A stretch of DNA of 61,076 nt from Verrucomicrobiota bacterium (GTDB taxonomy: Bacteria > Verrucomicrobiota > Verrucomicrobiia > Opitutales > Opitutaceae). Location: NCBI GenBank assembly GCA_947471035.1, contig CANIWJ010000006.1:1-61076 (forward strand), in the 5' to 3' direction. The notes below the pieces were generated by a model. It was not told the DNA's origin, searched no databases, and saw only the letters and a list, made by a program, of their open reading frames with translations. Shown piece by piece: positions 42,847-50,871 of the stretch. The number at the start of each line of letters is the position of its first letter. The stretch's first letter is position 1. The translations under genes and the position numbers were made by a program.

Positions 42847-43995
42847 CTAACTCAGTCCGCGACGGATTAACCAATCCACCACCGTGCCACCGGCTGTCTG
42901 GCGTAGGTGGGTCCGCAAACGCTCGACCTGCGCCCGGGTGGCGTCGAGGCGGGCGGGGTTTTCCAAGCAATCGCGCAGCTCTCTGGCCAGCGCCGTCGGC
43001 GATGCCGCGCCTTGGATATACTCCGGATACATGGACTCGCGCAGGAGCAGGTTATTGATCCCGAGGTAAGGAATTTTCACCAGCCAGCGCCCGAGCAAAT
43101 AAGTGATCGGGTTGGCCCGGTAAACGATCGCTCCCGGCAGTCCGGCCAGCGCGCAGTGCAGGGACATCGTGCCACTGGAGGTGAGCACGGCAGACGCGGC
43201 AACCACGCCGCCATTCGGCACCAGTTCCACTCCCCGGGGCACACCGTCTTGCTCAATTACCTCGCGGATCGCCGGACTGGGATGAATCACCCTCGCACCG
43301 CGTTTACCGTAGGCCAGGTAGCCGTCGCGCAGCACCGGCCAGATGCGGGCCACAGCCTGCTTGCGACTGCCGGGCAAGAGTAACACCGGCGCGTCGGGTT
43401 CGAAGCGCACCGGCGCGACATAGTCGTCGGCCAGAAACGGGTGGCCCACGAAATCGACCGGCAAATCCGTATCCGCATAACAAGCCACCTCGAAAGGGAA
43501 AATGCAGGCGAGCGCATCGAGATGCTTGGCCATGCTAAAACGACGCCCGGCCTTCCACGCCCAGATTTGCGGCGAAATATAAAACAGGAGTTTAACCGGT
43601 CCGCCCGCCTTGGCCGCCAGCCCGCGCTCGTTCAGCGCGGCGGCGAGGCGCAAATTCAGACCCGGGTAATCCACAAAACACACGGCGCGCGGCCGGTGCT
43701 CTTCGATCCAGCGCAGAATCTCGTAAAACAGCGTCTTAAAAAACGGGTAGTTCTTTAACACCTCCACCAGCCCGACCACGGAGGAAGCGGTTAGATCATG
43801 CAGCAACTGCGCTCCGCTGGCCGCGAGATGCCTGCCGCCCAGAGCGCATACATGCACTGCCGGGTCGCGACTGCGCAAACCGGCCACCATGCGCGCGGCG
43901 TGCTCGTCGCCCGAGTGCTCACCCGCAATCACGAGCAGGTCCACCCGGCCGGAGGCGGGAGGGGCAAGTCGAAAGGGCAGTGCCTTAACACTCAT
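42847..43995 (-). CDS. lpxB: lipid-A-disaccharide synthase LpxB
   Basis: GT19 enzyme that joins UDP-2,3-diacyl-GlcN and lipid X into the lipid A disaccharide. Motifs: VIAGEHSGDEHAARM near residue 22 (AGExSGD), CVLGG-like HVCALGGRHLAASGA, FVDYPGLNLRLA, FYISPQIWAWKAGR and FVGHPF. 382 aa, as in E. coli. ATG at 43995 overlaps the preceding Gfo/Idh stop (ATGA), indicating tight coupling. Confidence 0.96.
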   Translation of the reverse strand: MSVKALPFRLAPPASGRVDLLVIAGEHSGDEHAARMVAGLRSRDPAVHVCALGGRHLAASGAQLLHDLTASSVVGLVEVLKNYPFFKTLFYEILRWIEEHRPRAVCFVDYPGLNLRLAAALNERGLAAKAGGPVKLLFYISPQIWAWKAGRRFSMAKHLDALACIFPFEVACYADTDLPVDFVGHPFLADDYVAPVRFEPDAPVLLLPGSRKQAVARIWPVLRDGYLAYGKRGARVIHPSPAIREVIEQDGVPRGVELVPNGGVVAASAVLTSSGTMSLHCALAGLPGAIVYRANPITYLLGRWLVKIPYLGINNLLLRESMYPEYIQGAASPTALARELRDCLENPARLDATRAQVERLRTHLRQTAGGTVVDWLIRRGLS

Positions 43996-44990
43996 TTCTT
44001 CGCCGCTTTGATCTGTTCGGTGATCTGGATTGCGACTTCGAGCGCGGTCTTGCCCAAGGCCGCACCCACTTTGGGCTGCTTTAGCTCGGCCACGCTTTCG
44101 GCAAAATGTTGCAGCTCCAATTTCAAGGGCTCGTCCTTTTCAATGGGGATTTCCTGCACCGGGATGGAGCTGGCGTCGCCCGCCTTGGCCAGGCCGATCT
44201 TCACCTTTAAACCATAGGCGATGACGTCGCTCTTTTTCACCAGGTGCCCTTTCTGGTTCATGAAATCGAGCGAGAGGTAGGCATCGTCCTGAAAGATGCG
44301 AATCTCGCGGTTTTTCTTCAGGCTCATCCGGCTGGCGCTGAGGTTGGCCACGCAGCCGTTTTCAAACTCGATGCGGGCGTTGGCGATGTCCTCGGTTTTG
44401 GAGAGCACGTGCACCCCGACGCTGTCAATTTTACGAATGGGCGACTTTACCAAGGCGAGCACGATGCCGATGTCGTGAATCATGAGATCGAGCACCACGC
44501 CGACCTCGGTGCCGCGCGGCGTGTAGGGTGCGAGCCGCTCGGCGGTGATATATCCCGGACGGTCGATGTGCTTCTCCATGAAGCTCATGACCGGATTAAA
44601 ATGCTCAATGTGCCCCACTTGAACGATGCAGCCGTGGGCTTGGGCGGCGGCGAGCACGCGCTCGGCCTCCTCCAGCGTCGCGGTGATGGGTTTCTCGATC
44701 AGGAGATGGGTCTTTCGCTCCAGCAAGGGGATGGCCACCCGCTCGTGTTTATCGGTGGGCACGACGACCGAAATGGCGTCGCACGCCTCGCCCAGTTCCT
44801 CGAGCGTGGCGTAGCGTTTACAGTTATGACGGGCGCAGATTTCAGCCGCGCGGGCATCATCGGCCTCGAAAATCCCCATGAATTCCACATTGGGCAACGC
44901 GGCGTAAATGCGGGCGTGATGCTGGCCCAGCGAGCCTACGCCGGCGACGCCGCATTTTACTTTGGGCTTGGGAGAAGAGAAGAAGTTCAC
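43992..44990 (-). CDS. Gfo/Idh/MocA-family oxidoreductase coupled to lpxB (possible GnnA)
   Basis: 332-aa Rossmann-fold oxidoreductase. Nucleotide motif GVAGVGSLGQHHARIY (about 14-28), EKPITATLEEAERVL and the active-site motif VVLDLMIHDIGIVL. Next to and overlapping lpxB. In Acidithiobacillus GnnA, a Gfo/Idh oxidoreductase, with aminotransferase GnnB, converts UDP-GlcNAc to a 2,3-diamino sugar for lipid A; this gene's place beside lpxB makes that the best guess, but it is inference. GTG start at 44990. Confidence 0.88.
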   Translation of the reverse strand: MNFFSSPKPKVKCGVAGVGSLGQHHARIYAALPNVEFMGIFEADDARAAEICARHNCKRYATLEELGEACDAISVVVPTDKHERVAIPLLERKTHLLIEKPITATLEEAERVLAAAQAHGCIVQVGHIEHFNPVMSFMEKHIDRPGYITAERLAPYTPRGTEVGVVLDLMIHDIGIVLALVKSPIRKIDSVGVHVLSKTEDIANARIEFENGCVANLSASRMSLKKNREIRIFQDDAYLSLDFMNQKGHLVKKSDVIAYGLKVKIGLAKAGDASSIPVQEIPIEKDEPLKLELQHFAESVAELKQPKVGAALGKTALEVAIQITEQIKAAKK

Positions 44991-45124
44991 GGGTAAAGAA
45001 TGCCGAGAATTGTCTTAGCCAAACCCGCGAGGCGAGCGGGATATGCCATAGCCAGACAATCAGCTTAATTAATGCCCCGTTCCTCGCTCGACGTGCCCGC
45101 CCCCCGGTCAGCTATTCGCAATGT

Positions 45125-46390
45125 TTAACCGTTCGGTAACACCGATGGTTCGCGCTTCATCGCTTCCACCGGAACATCAGAAGTTACGGCGAGCCGTCCG
45201 GCGGCATCATCCACCTTAACGCCGCCACCTTCGCCGACAAGAACTTGCAGCGTGGAGATTTCCGTGGATCGAACGACGACTTCGACGGTGTTTTCAAGGT
45301 CAGTAAATGTGCCTCTGGCGCGACCTTCGTAAGTCCAGGAACCGGGATTTTTAATTGGATTTGTGGACGCTTTCAGCCGCCCTCCCGGCAGACCAAACCC
45401 CTGGATGGTTTGTTCGATCGAAAACGCCGGACCTTCGCCGTCGGCAAGCACATGCACACGCACCGAGGCACCTGGTGAAACGATCATCAACGCGTTCGGT
45501 GCCAGCTCCAGTTTTCCCCACTCGAATTTAAACTGTTTGTGTAGAGGCGTCGCGAGCAAGACCCCGATCACCATTATCAACACCCCAATAGCCAAAGCGC
45601 TGTTTTTGGCCCACGCTAACCAAGCCCCAACGCCAGAAGAGGTTGTAGCTGGCACTGCCGCGGTGTCGCAGGTTTCAGGCGTAGTTTCCGGCTCTGTTTC
45701 CATCCTAACAATAAAGTAATAAGCGAACCACACGGCCCACCACGTGATGAGCGCTGACCAAATTACATCGGATAAAAAGTGAGCGCCCGCCGCCATTCGC
45801 GCCGCTCCCATGCCGGCTCCAAGCAAGGTCGATAAGATAAACGCAGTCCACGCCAGTTTTGGCCGTCTGCGCCGGAAGAGGAGATAAAAAGCCACGTAAG
45901 CGAAGGCTACCGAAGGATGCCCGGCTGGGAACGACTTAGCTTTGCCTGCCTCGCCCTTGAGCAAGGGCGGACGGTACGTTTCCGGCCCATTGAACTGCAC
46001 GATGTGCTTTGGCCTTGGACGCCCCCAATGGTTTTTAAAAACCGCATTGACCAAAATTCCCGGCCCCAAAAGCAAGGTGACCAATAAGAACACGCCGTTA
46101 CGCTGCAATCTGCGCCTTTGCGGCCGTCTCGCCCCCTGCACGAAAGCCCAGACTGCGGCGATCAGCATCACCACCACCAAGAAAGGAGGCGCGTAATAAA
46201 AGAGTTTCACCCATGCTGCGTTCTCCAACCACCAAGGAGCAGCAGAATTGCTCGTATCGTAAAACAAACGAGCGGCCAAAATATCCAGTCCGGTAAGCCA
46301 AAAAAGCGGTGTTAAACTCACAGCTAACAGCAGCCAAACACCCAAAATGACCCAACGTGCATTGATCTTGGAATGAGTGGCGAAAGACAT
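45125..46390 (-). CDS. PAP2-family membrane phosphatase with C-terminal exported domain
   Basis: 421-aa membrane protein. PAP2 catalytic motifs are seen: KNHWGRPRP, SFPAGHPSVAF (Ala instead of the usual Ser in PSGH) and ARMAAGAHFLSDV. About six helices in the first 240 residues. A linker and a further helix (SALAIGVLIMVIGVLLA, about 270) are followed by about 130 residues of soluble, probably periplasmic beta-rich sequence (VRVHVLADGEGPAF... LQVLVGEGGGVKV) I cannot name. It may dephosphorylate lipid A or undecaprenyl-PP. ATG at 46390 or 46411. Confidence 0.8.
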   Translation of the reverse strand: MSFATHSKINARWVILGVWLLLAVSLTPLFWLTGLDILAARLFYDTSNSAAPWWLENAAWVKLFYYAPPFLVVVMLIAAVWAFVQGARRPQRRRLQRNGVFLLVTLLLGPGILVNAVFKNHWGRPRPKHIVQFNGPETYRPPLLKGEAGKAKSFPAGHPSVAFAYVAFYLLFRRRRPKLAWTAFILSTLLGAGMGAARMAAGAHFLSDVIWSALITWWAVWFAYYFIVRMETEPETTPETCDTAAVPATTSSGVGAWLAWAKNSALAIGVLIMVIGVLLATPLHKQFKFEWGKLELAPNALMIVSPGASVRVHVLADGEGPAFSIEQTIQGFGLPGGRLKASTNPIKNPGSWTYEGRARGTFTDLENTVEVVVRSTEISTLQVLVGEGGGVKVDDAAGRLAVTSDVPVEAMKREPSVLPNG

Positions 46391-46558
46391 TTTGCGAACA
46401 CGAGGAATCATCTTATTTCAAGCAATGCCCTTCACTGCTTGTGACACATTCGTAATAAACGTAACTTGAATGTTTCATTTAATAAGTGGAAATGAACTAT
46501 TCGTTCGAGTGAAGCCTAGTCATGCGAAGAAAGCCAAATACTTCACACAATTTAATCC
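46391..46558. promoter_or_regulatory. AT-rich divergent promoter region
   Basis: 168 bp between the divergent PAP2 and GT2 genes, markedly AT-rich for this window; promoters of both units are expected here. If the alternative PAP2 start at 46411 is used, the region shrinks by 21 bp. No -35/-10 pair was assigned with confidence. Confidence 0.4.
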
Positions 46559-47287
46559 ATGCCCATACCTGAGATTTCGATCATCGTGCCCTTCTATAAC
46601 GAGGCGGAGAACATTCTCGATCTTCTAACTGAGATCCGAGCCGCCTGTCCCGGGGCTGAAATCGTGGCAGTGGATGATGGTTCCACCGACTCCTCAAATG
46701 CGATTCTTCGCGCTGAGACCGGCATCCAAGTCGTTACTTTTCCGATAAATCGGGGGCAGAGCGCGGCCCTCTACGCCGGGCTGCGCCGTGCGAGCGGTCG
46801 GATTTGTGTGATGCTGGATGGCGACGGCCAAAACGACCCGGCCGACATTCCCGCCCTCATCGCCGCGCTCAACGATGCTGATCTGGCCTGCGGCTGGCGG
46901 CGTAACCGACGCGACACGTGGAATCGCCGCGTTTCTTCCCGAATCGCCAATAGCATCCGACGCGCCTTTCTGAAAGACGGCATCCGCGACACCGGTTGCT
47001 CGCTCAAGGCCTTGCGTCGTGAACACATCGATTTACTCGTCCCTTTTAACGGTCTACATCGCTACATCCCTGCCCTTTTGCGCAACGCCGGACTGCGCTT
47101 AGTCGAGGTGCCGGTGAATCACCGCCCCCGCCTGCGCGGCGTTTCAAAATATACGATTGGCGGGCGCGCCCTGCGAGGAATCCGGGACCTCTTTGGCGTA
47201 TCGTGGTTGCTGACCCGCCAGATCCGTTTTCCCGCAGGGGTTTTAGCACCCAATTCCGTGTCCATCCCGGTCGAAAAAACCTCCTAA
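46559..47287 (+). CDS. family 2 glycosyltransferase (dolichol/undecaprenyl-phosphate mannosyltransferase type)
   Basis: 242-aa GT-A fold transferase that would move a sugar from a nucleotide donor to a polyprenyl phosphate. Motifs: IIVPFYNEAENI near residue 8, the D-x-D-type VAVDDGSTDSS (about 38-48) and MLDGDGQNDPADIP (about 90-103). C-terminal segment VNHRPRLRGVSKYTIG is typical of DPM1/ArnC-like enzymes. It lacks the usual C-terminal membrane helices of ArnC. First gene of a four-gene envelope operon. Confidence 0.92.
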   Translation: MPIPEISIIVPFYNEAENILDLLTEIRAACPGAEIVAVDDGSTDSSNAILRAETGIQVVTFPINRGQSAALYAGLRRASGRICVMLDGDGQNDPADIPALIAALNDADLACGWRRNRRDTWNRRVSSRIANSIRRAFLKDGIRDTGCSLKALRREHIDLLVPFNGLHRYIPALLRNAGLRLVEVPVNHRPRLRGVSKYTIGGRALRGIRDLFGVSWLLTRQIRFPAGVLAPNSVSIPVEKTS

Positions 47288-47299
47288 TCCGCTAATTTT

Positions 47300-47617
47300 G
47301 TGAACGAAATTCTTCTGCGTCTTGATCTCGGCCCCATCCATCTGGTGATCACCGGCTGGAAACTGGTCGGCTACTTGGGCGTCGGCCTATTTGCCGGTCG
47401 CTGGGTCGTGCAACTCTTCGCCTCCCGGCGGGCCGGACGTCCGGTAATGCCCCGTGCTTTCTGGTATATGAGCGTCTCCGGCAGTCTCTTGCTGCTGGCC
47501 TACTTCACGCTGGGGAAAAACGACTCCGTAGGCGTGCTTTCTAATTTATTTCCGGCGTTCACCGCTGCCTACAATTTGTGGCTGGAGGTCAAGCCCCGGC
47601 CCGGCCAGGCGGTATGA
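47300..47617 (+). CDS. LAB_N domain membrane protein
   Basis: 105-aa protein with three hydrophobic segments and the lipid-A-disaccharide synthase N-terminal domain (LAB_N) pattern: GWKLVGYLGVGLFAGRWVVQLFASRRAGRPVMPRAFWYMSV and a last YNLWLEVK. The family role is uncertain; it occurs stand-alone near lipid A genes and resembles flippase-like small proteins. GTG at 47300. 12 bp after the GT2 stop; its stop overlaps the next ATG (ATGA). Confidence 0.85.
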   Translation: MNEILLRLDLGPIHLVITGWKLVGYLGVGLFAGRWVVQLFASRRAGRPVMPRAFWYMSVSGSLLLLAYFTLGKNDSVGVLSNLFPAFTAAYNLWLEVKPRPGQAV

Positions 47618-48309
47618 GCCCCGTAAAACCCATTTCGTATTGGGCCGTCATCTTACGACTTCACTCGGGGGCGTGGTCCGTTGCGTGGGCGAATCGGCGG
47701 AAATTCCTAATCGTATTCGCTATTCTTGGAGTTTCCCTGTTGGCGCTCCACAGCCTGGACCATCCGATCATGGATCAACTCGCGACTTGGCGCACCGAGA
47801 ATGTGGTCCAATGGGCGCAGTTAATCAGTTTGCTTGGAGAACTGCACATTGCCCCACTGATTATCGTGGCGGGGGTTTGGGCTTGGGCGGAATGGCGGCG
47901 TAACCATCAATTCCGAATTCCACTTATAGCCAGCGTTTTAGCTATGTTGACCAGTGGCGTATTGGTTTTGGTGCTTAAGAAAATCATCGGCCGTCCTAGG
48001 CCCCATCTGCCGGTTCCCGATCAGTTTGACTGGTTCCATCCCACTTGGAATTCGTTTCCCTCCGGGCACGCCATGCATTGGTCGGCCTTGATCGGGGCGC
48101 TTTGGATACTGTCCCCGCGTCTGGCCATCGCGGCGACGCCCCTGGCCTTGATCGTTATGACCGCCCGCTTGCTTGTCCCGAGACACTACCCGACTGATCT
48201 TTTGGCCGGTGCCGTTTTAGGCCTGCTTTGCGGAATTTGCTTCGGACTCGCGGCCCGCAAACTCACCCAAACGAGTACTCGGTTACCGGACTCGACCCAC
48301 CATGAATAA
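47614..48309 (+). CDS. PAP2-family phosphatase
   Basis: 231-aa membrane phosphatase with about six helices. Full PAP2 set: KKIIGRPRPHLP, FPSGHAMHWSALIG and ARLLVPRHYPTDLLAG. Substrate is likely a lipid phosphate; its place between LAB_N and the ArnT-like gene suggests lipid A 1- or 4'-dephosphorylation (LpxE/LpxF type) or recycling of polyprenyl-PP. Translationally coupled to LAB_N and overlapping the following gene by 8 bp. Confidence 0.9.
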   Translation: MSPVKPISYWAVILRLHSGAWSVAWANRRKFLIVFAILGVSLLALHSLDHPIMDQLATWRTENVVQWAQLISLLGELHIAPLIIVAGVWAWAEWRRNHQFRIPLIASVLAMLTSGVLVLVLKKIIGRPRPHLPVPDQFDWFHPTWNSFPSGHAMHWSALIGALWILSPRLAIAATPLALIVMTARLLVPRHYPTDLLAGAVLGLLCGICFGLAARKLTQTSTRLPDSTHHE

Positions 48310-49996
48310 CGTTCTCACCGGCCGATTCGCCCCCTTTTTCCTCTTGGGGTTTACCCTGCTGATGCTCCTTCCGGGCACGGGCACACTCCCACTGTTGGAT
48401 CGTGATGAACCACGTTTTGCCACCGCCAGCCGCGAGATGGCGGAGCGGAGCGATTGGATTATACCCACTTTCAACGGGCACGATCGCTTCGATAAACCGG
48501 CACTGTCTTACTGGTTGATGCGCTGTGGTTACGCGATTTTCGGGCAAAACGAATTCGGGGCGCGTTTCCCCAATGTGCTCTGCGCGGCCGGTCTCGTTCT
48601 GATTGTATGGTGGCTGGGTCGCCAGTGGTTCGGGGCCCATACCGGTTGGCTGGCCGCCATCGGCCTGGCCACTTGTATTCAGTTGTTTATCCATGGACGT
48701 CTCGCCCTGGCCGATATGCCTATGGTGCTCGCGATTACCGTTATTCAACTATCGCTGGCGGCCCTGCTCTTTCCGGCCAATCGTGTCTGGCGACCATCCG
48801 TTACGCCGTCCACCGCCGATGGAATCGCGGCTGATCATCATGATGCGCGCGGATGGTGGTGGGCGCTGTGGGTATCGGTTGCGGTGGGGTTTTTAGCCAA
48901 GGGGCCGATCACCCTGGCGGTGCCGTTGGTCAGTCTGCTTTTGCTGCGCTTCGCCTTTTGGCGGGAGCCATTGCCTTGGCACCGGCTGGCTGCGGGACGG
49001 GGCTCACTGCTCGCGCTTGCTTTGATCGCTGTGTGGGGAATCCCCGCGCTGATCGTCACCGATGGGCGTTTTTTCGCGGTCGGTATCGGGGAACACGTGG
49101 TTAAGCGCGGTTACGAGAAATTCAACGGACGCAGCTATAATCCGTTTTTTTACTTAACCACCGCCCCACTCAGCCTGTTCCCCTGGATCGTTTTTGCTCC
49201 ATTGGCGTGGTTCGCGCTCAAAACCCGCGACATTCGCCATCGCTGGCTGGCTAGTTGGCTAACCGCCCCGTATCTGATTTTCACACTCTATGCGACGCAG
49301 CTGCCCCACTACGTTTTACCCGCGTTCCCGGCTTTTTTTCTCCTTCTGGGCGAAGGACTAAATTTACCCCGCCCCGCCTGGCGGCGCGGCGGACTGATCG
49401 CGTTAACCGTCTTCGCGGTCGTCGTCATTATCGGCCTCGTTGTGCTTCAATTCCGCCCGCTCCCGGATTACGCTTCAATGCTACGCCCTGCTTTCTCTGG
49501 ATTACTTATCGTGGTTTTGGGGCTGCTTGGCATTGCCGGTGGAACGGTAGCGGGAGGGGCTAAATGGCTGCGCGCAGGACTGATCGGGGGTGGCCTGGGC
49601 GTTGCCTTCGGGGCCAGCCTGCTCGCCACCGGCCTACGCTCCGCCAGCCTGAGCATTTCCCTGCCTTCGCGCTGGACCGATGCCCCGAATGAGGCCCGGT
49701 TTATCGGAGCGGGTTTCACCGAGCCCAGCCTCGTTTTTTACAGTCATCGGCTGTGGCTGAATGAACTCACTCCTGCGGAACTGGCCGAGGAAATCGCCAA
49801 ACCAGGCCCCTTGGTATTGGTGACAGTGGACCGACAAATCGACCCGATTCACCTCTTCACTGGTCTTGACCGGTGGCGGGTGCAAACCGCCCCGCCCGCC
49901 GCCGTGACGTTACCGGGTTGGACTCGTCAGACCCTCGCGGGGTTCAATCCGGGTCGCACTCGCTGGCAGGAATTGTCCGTCTGGCGACGCGACTAA
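48302..49996 (+). CDS. ArnT/GT39-83 family glycosyltransferase
   Basis: 564-aa polytopic membrane glycosyltransferase of the ArnT/PMT type. The catalytic acidic motif LLDRDEPRFATASREMAE is in the first periplasmic loop (about 30-47), followed by FNGHDRFDKPALSYW, then some ten to twelve helices and an external C-terminal domain. ArnT transfers L-Ara4N from undecaprenyl phosphate to lipid A. With the GT2 making the polyprenyl-phosphate sugar it forms a likely lipid A decoration route. The sugar is unknown. Confidence 0.88.
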   Translation: MNNVLTGRFAPFFLLGFTLLMLLPGTGTLPLLDRDEPRFATASREMAERSDWIIPTFNGHDRFDKPALSYWLMRCGYAIFGQNEFGARFPNVLCAAGLVLIVWWLGRQWFGAHTGWLAAIGLATCIQLFIHGRLALADMPMVLAITVIQLSLAALLFPANRVWRPSVTPSTADGIAADHHDARGWWWALWVSVAVGFLAKGPITLAVPLVSLLLLRFAFWREPLPWHRLAAGRGSLLALALIAVWGIPALIVTDGRFFAVGIGEHVVKRGYEKFNGRSYNPFFYLTTAPLSLFPWIVFAPLAWFALKTRDIRHRWLASWLTAPYLIFTLYATQLPHYVLPAFPAFFLLLGEGLNLPRPAWRRGGLIALTVFAVVVIIGLVVLQFRPLPDYASMLRPAFSGLLIVVLGLLGIAGGTVAGGAKWLRAGLIGGGLGVAFGASLLATGLRSASLSISLPSRWTDAPNEARFIGAGFTEPSLVFYSHRLWLNELTPAELAEEIAKPGPLVLVTVDRQIDPIHLFTGLDRWRVQTAPPAAVTLPGWTRQTLAGFNPGRTRWQELSVWRRD

Positions 49997-50004
49997 ATTC
50001 CCTC

Positions 50005-50688
50005 CTAGCGGCCCACCGGAACCGCCGAAACCAATTCGACCGCGCCCTCTGCCGCCATGCGCCAACGCAGATTCCAGCCGGCGACCGTCATGCCATAGGT
50101 TCGCCCTGTTTCTTCAGCCTGATACGCAGGCTGCAAGTCCAACGCGAGCAACTGGCGCACCAGCACGAGTGTCTCCGGCGGCAAAATCGCCGCCCATTCC
50201 GGCGCGATCAGGATCTGCTCCGCACTCCGCGCCGCCGGCGCCCCCTGCGCCCAATCCGCCCGCGCGTCCGGGTGTGCTTCACAATAAGGCAGGTAAGGTT
50301 TCACGTCATAAACTGGCGTGCCGTCCACGCAATCGATGCCGCCCACCCGCAGCGCTCCGGACTCGACCGCGAGCAGCGTGACCAGTGAAAGCCCCAGCCC
50401 ATTCGGCCGAAGCGGCGAGCGCGAAGCGAAAACCCCCACCCGCTCATTGCCGCCTAGGCGCGGTGGCCGTACCGTAGCGGAGCCGTTCCAAGCCGGGTTT
50501 TTGTTAAACCCGGTAATTAGCCAAAGATGCGAAAACGCCTCGATGCCACGCATGAAATCGGGCGAAGAAAATGCGGGCAAAAACTCCACCCGCCCCTCGG
50601 CGGCGGGCACGATTCCACTCTGTCGCGGGATGCCAAATTTCTCCGCGAACGGCGTGCGCAGAAACGCCACGGGGCTGAGCTCGGTCAT
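50005..50688 (-). CDS. trmO: tRNA (N6-threonylcarbamoyladenosine) methyltransferase TrmO
   Basis: SAM-dependent TsaA/TrmO family enzyme that methylates t6A37 of tRNA. Features: FRTPFAEKFGIPRQSGIV-like segment near the start, FSHLWLITGFN, GVFASRSPLRPNGLGLS (the SAM loop) and DGTPVYDVKPYLPY. 227 aa, normal. ATG at 50688 chosen; the frame to 50751 adds a non-conserved leader. Convergent with the ArnT-like gene. Confidence 0.92.
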   Translation of the reverse strand: MTELSPVAFLRTPFAEKFGIPRQSGIVPAAEGRVEFLPAFSSPDFMRGIEAFSHLWLITGFNKNPAWNGSATVRPPRLGGNERVGVFASRSPLRPNGLGLSLVTLLAVESGALRVGGIDCVDGTPVYDVKPYLPYCEAHPDARADWAQGAPAARSAEQILIAPEWAAILPPETLVLVRQLLALDLQPAYQAEETGRTYGMTVAGWNLRWRMAAEGAVELVSAVPVGR

Positions 50689-50871
50689 AGCCGCGCCTCT
50701 CCCGAAATCCTCGAAACGTGGTGTGTTCGTGTCGTGTTGATCTGCGTTCAATCCAAAAAGAACCCCGCGAGGTCCAGTCCGATATTGCCCGATACCTCAC
50801 GCCAGCCTTGGGCGCGGCGCTTGATTTTTTGCCCGCATTGGTAACTTCTCACCCTCCCCTATCTTATCACC

